Source: JAGNGI01 sp035448825
Lineage (GTDB): Bacteria; Fidelibacterota; UBA2242
NCBI GenBank assembly: GCA_035448825.1
Contig: DAOTJS010000012.1
Span: 1 to 64,000 of the forward strand
Direction: 5' to 3'
Length of the DNA stretch: 64,000 bases
In this document: piece after piece, positions 61,510-64,000 of the stretch
How positions within the stretch are numbered: position 1 is the stretch's first letter
Layout of the letters: the number at the start of each line of letters is the position of its first letter
Position numbers and translations under genes: made by a program
The notes under the pieces: generated by a model
Seen by the model: the letters and a program-made list of their open reading frames with translations, nothing else
Database searches by the model: none
Told to the model about the DNA's origin: nothing

Positions 61510-61537
61510 AATTTACAATTTATAATTTAGAATTAGG
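61510..61537 (+). repeat. Left arm of cassette 4
   Basis: AATTTAGAATTA at 61524-61535 is the exact reverse complement of 61894-61905, and further AATTTA-type units precede it. The arm ends 4 bases before the start codon. Confidence 0.8.
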
Positions 61538-61539
61538 TA

Positions 61540-61896
61540 ATGGGAGAAGATAACTTAGTAAAAGAGAAGAGCTTTCAATTCGCGCTGGACATCATAAGAC
61601 TTTATCAATATTTGACTAATGAAAAGAAAGAGTTTGTTCTGTCCAAACAAGTTTTGCGTTCTGGCACCTCAATCGGAGCAAATATAGAGGAAGCACTATC
61701 CGCCCAAAGTAAAAAAGAGTTCATTGCCAAATTAAATATATCTTTAAAAGAATCTCGTGAGACTCAATATTGGCTGAAACTACTGAAAGAGAGCAGATAT
61801 ATTCAGAAAAATGATCTCATTGAGAAATCGGAAGAACTATCAAGAATCCTGACATCAATTATCATCTCGACAAAAGAAAAACTCAAATTATTATAA
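61540..61896 (+). CDS. Four-helix bundle protein (S23 family), cassette 4
   Basis: A 118-residue S23 family protein of the subgroup with the pattern KQVLRSGTSIGANIEEALSA and KLNISLKESRETQYWLKLL. It is the most tightly bounded of the five: the left arm stops 4 bases before the ATG, and the right arm begins within the stop codon. It lies between the ATPase gene and gmd. Its arms are AT-rich heptamers (ATTCTAC type). Confidence 0.9.
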   Translation: MGEDNLVKEKSFQFALDIIRLYQYLTNEKKEFVLSKQVLRSGTSIGANIEEALSAQSKKEFIAKLNISLKESRETQYWLKLLKESRYIQKNDLIEKSEELSRILTSIIISTKEKLKLL

Positions 61897-61935
61897 TTCT
61901 AAATTCTACATTCTACATTATCAATTCTACATTAA
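61894..61935 (+). repeat. Right arm of cassette 4 (ATTCTAC heptamer units)
   Basis: TAATTCTAAATT (61894-61905) starts at the stop codon and continues as ATTCTACATTCTACATTATC-type units with no G at all. The same block occurs without a gene at 59571-59618 and 59826-59873. A CACTTTGCGAGAAA motif follows at 61944. Confidence 0.85.
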
Positions 61936-62064
61936 ATCACTGCGCACTTTGCGAGAAAAAAAATCAATTCGTGGAAATTTATGAAATTTGTGGATTTAAT
62001 ATTCACCCTGTTAAATAATTATTGAAATATTTACTATCCACAACAAAAGAGGTAATTAACAATT

Positions 62065-63150
62065 ATGAATGATAATAATAATAAAAACAATAAAGAAGGA
62101 TTTAACAGGGTAAAAAAAGCACTCATCACCGGTATAACAGGTCAGGACGGTTCCTACCTAACCGAACTTCTCCTTGAAAAAGGCTATGAAGTTCATGGCA
62201 TAATCCGCAGAAGTAGTTCTTTCAATACGGGTAGAATTGATAACCTTTTTAATAATCCGGATACTCATGATAAAACTTTTTTCCTTCATTATGGCGATAT
62301 GACTGATTCTAGTAACCTGAACCGCATATTAGAAAAAGTTCAGCCTGATGAAATATATAATCTCGCAGCTCAAAGCCATGTAAAAGTATCCTTTGAGGTG
62401 CCCGAATATACCGCCGAGGTAGATGGCATCGGTGTTTTGAGATTTTTGGATGCTATTAAAGAAATGGGATTAAATACTAAATTTTATCAGGCTTCGAGCA
62501 GTGAATTATATGGAAAAGTACAAGAAATGCCGCAAACTGAAATAACCCCATTTTATCCGCGCTCTCCCTATGGTGTGGCTAAGTTGTATGCATATTGGAT
62601 TGTGAAAAACTATCGAGAAGCGTATAATTTGTTTGCCTGCAATGGAATTCTTTTTAATCATGAGTCACCCCGCAGAGGTGGAACTTTTGTAACCAGAAAA
62701 ATAACAAGAGCCGCAGCAAGAATTAAATTAGGATTACAGGATAAACTCTACCTTGGTAATCTAAATGCTAAACGTGACTGGGGATACGCGCCGGAATATT
62801 GTGAAGGGATGTGGTTGATGCTTCAGCAAGATAAACCCGATGATTTTGTTCTGGCTACCGGCGAAACGCATACTGTAAGAGAATTTTGCACTCTTGCTTT
62901 CAAAGAGCTGGATATTGAGCTGGAATGGCATGGCGAAAACAAAAATGAAAAAGGCATAGATAAAAATACAGGAAAGATAATAGTGGAAGTCGATCCTGGA
63001 TATTATCGTCCTACAGAGGTAGATATACTGATCGGCGATGCCTCTAAGGCAAGAGAAAAACTAGGCTGGCAACCGAAAATAAAATTTGAAGAATTAATAA
63101 AAATTATGGTAGATGCTGATTTTAAGAAAGTGAAAAAGAGAGGATTTTGA
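62065..63150 (+). CDS. gmd: GDP-mannose 4,6-dehydratase
   Basis: A 361-residue short-chain dehydrogenase that starts GDP-fucose (or GDP-rhamnose/perosamine) synthesis. It has ITGITGQDGSYLTELLLEKG with the NADP-binding glycine motif, HGIIRRSSSFNTGRI, the SSSELYG catalytic stretch and the YGVAKLYA active-site Tyr-Lys pair, followed by FNHESPRRGGTFVTRK, a Gmd signature. The Asn/Lys-rich first 15 residues are an extension. The partial fcl gene downstream supports GDP-L-fucose as product, with cassette 5 inserted between. Confidence 0.95.
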   Translation: MNDNNNKNNKEGFNRVKKALITGITGQDGSYLTELLLEKGYEVHGIIRRSSSFNTGRIDNLFNNPDTHDKTFFLHYGDMTDSSNLNRILEKVQPDEIYNLAAQSHVKVSFEVPEYTAEVDGIGVLRFLDAIKEMGLNTKFYQASSSELYGKVQEMPQTEITPFYPRSPYGVAKLYAYWIVKNYREAYNLFACNGILFNHESPRRGGTFVTRKITRAAARIKLGLQDKLYLGNLNAKRDWGYAPEYCEGMWLMLQQDKPDDFVLATGETHTVREFCTLAFKELDIELEWHGENKNEKGIDKNTGKIIVEVDPGYYRPTEVDILIGDASKAREKLGWQPKIKFEELIKIMVDADFKKVKKRGF

Positions 63151-63158
63151 TTAATTAG

Positions 63159-63202
63159 TCAGTATACAGTAAGCAGTAGGCAGTAGGCAATAAGGAGTAG
63201 GC
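63159..63202 (+). repeat. Left arm of cassette 5 (CAGTAGG heptamer units)
   Basis: Degenerate units CAGTATA CAGTAAG CAGTAGG CAGTAGG CAATAAGG AGTAGG. Bases 63174-63191 match the reverse complement of 63632-63649 at 17 of 18 positions. The arm lies 16 bases before the gene. Confidence 0.88.
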
Positions 63203-63217
63203 TAGAATAGAAATAAA

Positions 63218-63613
63218 ATGTCAAATAATAATAATGAGAATAGTTTTAGAGATTTATTGGCTTATAAAAAGTCATTTGAACTTGCAATGGAAATATTTCA
63301 AATAAGTAAAGATTTTCCTGTTGAAGAAAAATATTCTTTAATTGATCAAATTAGAAGGTCATCTCGTTCAGTCTGTGCTAATCTTGCTGAATCTTATCGG
63401 AAAAGGCAATATGAACCTTATTTTCTTTCAAAAGTATCAGATGCTGATATGGAAAATTCTGAAACTCAAGTATGGATTGAATTTTCATATAAATGTGGTT
63501 ATTTATCACAAAACCTATATAATGAACTTAAAGCTAAATCAGAAGAAGTTGGCAAGCTGATTAATCACATGCTTGAAAATCCAGAAAAATATCGAATCAA
63601 AACCAAATCATAA
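63218..63613 (+). CDS. Four-helix bundle protein (S23 family), cassette 5
   Basis: A 131-residue S23 family protein: FRDLLAYKKSFELAMEIFQI, DQIRRSSRSVCANLAESYRK and KVSDADMENSETQVWIEFSY. The last block (DADMENSETQ in place of AxGSxxE) marks a distinct subgroup. It separates gmd from fcl, which are adjacent in most genomes. A GxxExxY gene tail touches its right arm. Confidence 0.9.
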   Translation: MSNNNNENSFRDLLAYKKSFELAMEIFQISKDFPVEEKYSLIDQIRRSSRSVCANLAESYRKRQYEPYFLSKVSDADMENSETQVWIEFSYKCGYLSQNLYNELKAKSEEVGKLINHMLENPEKYRIKTKS

Positions 63614-63631
63614 TAATATTGGCAAATAAAA

Positions 63632-63664
63632 ATTGCCAACTGCCTACTGAATATTGCCTACTTT
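63632..63664 (+). repeat. Right arm of cassette 5
   Basis: ATTGCCAACTGCCTACTG (63632-63649) and GCCTACTT continue as the reverse complement of the left arm. The arm runs without a gap into the gene fragment at 63661. Confidence 0.88.
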
Positions 63665-63795
63665 TGTCGTTAAATTCCGAACATGAATCGCAAATACTGA
63701 ACTATTTAAAAGCAACAGGATACAAACTCGGTTTACTTGTAAACTTTGGTGAAAAAAGTCTAAAATACAAAAGGATGGTCCGCGAATTACCCTAA
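63661..63795 (+). pseudogene. C-terminal remnant of a GxxExxY family protein
   Basis: From 63661 the frame reads LLSLNSEHESQILNY, LKATGYKLGLLVNFGEKS and LKYKRMVRELP, then a stop at 63793-63795. This is the conserved C-terminal end of GxxExxY proteins (HExQLLNYLKATG, GLLxNFG), small PD-(D/E)XK-like proteins of unknown role. The N-terminal half, with the GxxExxY motif, is missing; the frame enters the cassette's right arm directly. GxxExxY genes often occupy the same kind of spacer as S23 genes. Confidence 0.8.
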
Positions 63796-63868
63796 TTACA
63801 TTAATCATTTTGAAATAAATAATAAAATAATTCGCATCAATTTGCGTAATTAGCGGATAAGATTGATT

Positions 63869-64000
63869 ATGGAAAAAGATTCTAAGATCTACGTAGCAGG
63901 TAACTCCGGTCTGGTAGGTTCATCTATAGTTCGCAAATTAAAAGCGGAAGGCTATGACAACCTTATCTTCACTCCCTATCCTGAATACGACCTCAGAAAC
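63869..64000 (+). CDS. fcl: GDP-L-fucose synthase, N-terminal part, cut by window end
   Basis: The first 44 codons of a short-chain dehydrogenase: KIYVAGNSGLVGSSIVRKL matches the Fcl start (VAGHRGMVGSAIxRxL) with the GxxGxxG nucleotide-binding loop, and PYPEYDLRN matches the following (T)xxELDL(R/T)x element. The enzyme makes GDP-L-fucose from the product of gmd. The gene continues past the window. Confidence 0.87.
   Translation, partial: MEKDSKIYVAGNSGLVGSSIVRKLKAEGYDNLIFTPYPEYDLRN

Overview
The window comes from a Gram-negative bacterium, probably an uncultivated lineage of the FCB (Bacteroidetes-like) superphylum. Evidence: outer-membrane genes (lnt, lolA, lipoprotein amidase), a complete batABCDE operon, separate purS and purQ genes, and a promoter at 633-663 that matches the Bacteroidetes form TTTG-N19-TAnnTTTG exactly. 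No rRNA or marker that fixes the phylum is present, so the assignment stays at superphylum level (inference).

Layout. 1-560: 3' part of an initiator tRNA-Met, then two tandem, hairpin-riddled copies of the same tRNA end. 712-1841: GtrA-like and CDP-alcohol phosphatidyltransferase membrane proteins. 2074-4368 (minus): polyamine operon of a SpeD-like pyruvoyl enzyme, agmatinase and a deoxyhypusine/homospermidine-synthase-like protein. 5164-8456: fatty acid kinase FakA, its FakB carrier and a PlsY-like acyltransferase. 8609-13064 (minus): a lipoprotein amidase with a second, dead amidase domain, and an RqcH/NFACT protein next to a miaA remnant. 13403-45502: a long, tightly packed plus-strand housekeeping run with many stop/start overlaps (yicC, gmk, rpoZ, coaBC, udg, dnaB, relA/spoT, HU, lnt, ecfT, truA, tal, htrA, purB, purC, psd, pssA, purS, purQ, tatA, gatA, batA-E, yebC, ruvC, ruvA, gcvT, ftsK, lolA). 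45512-64000: a surface-polysaccharide and accessory region (Wzc-like kinase, DNA methyltransferase, nucleotidyltransferase, UDP-diacetamido-uronic acid genes, gmd, start of fcl).

The accessory region carries the most unusual signal. Five four-helix-bundle (S23 / 23S rRNA intervening-sequence family) genes, all in the same orientation, sit singly between sugar-nucleotide genes. Each is bracketed by an inverted pair of short degenerate tandem repeats whose unit (about 6 to 11 bases) differs from copy to copy: G-rich on the 5' side, C-rich on the 3' side. They split what would otherwise be compact operons (wbpE/wbpD/wlbA/wbpA and gmd/fcl). Orphan arms, a GxxExxY gene tail, a miaA tail, a duplicated nucleotidyltransferase tail and many 'ctttgcgaga' repeats lie in the same kind of spacer. 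I read these as copies of a mobile or RNA-level cassette, which is the best candidate in this window for an undescribed system.
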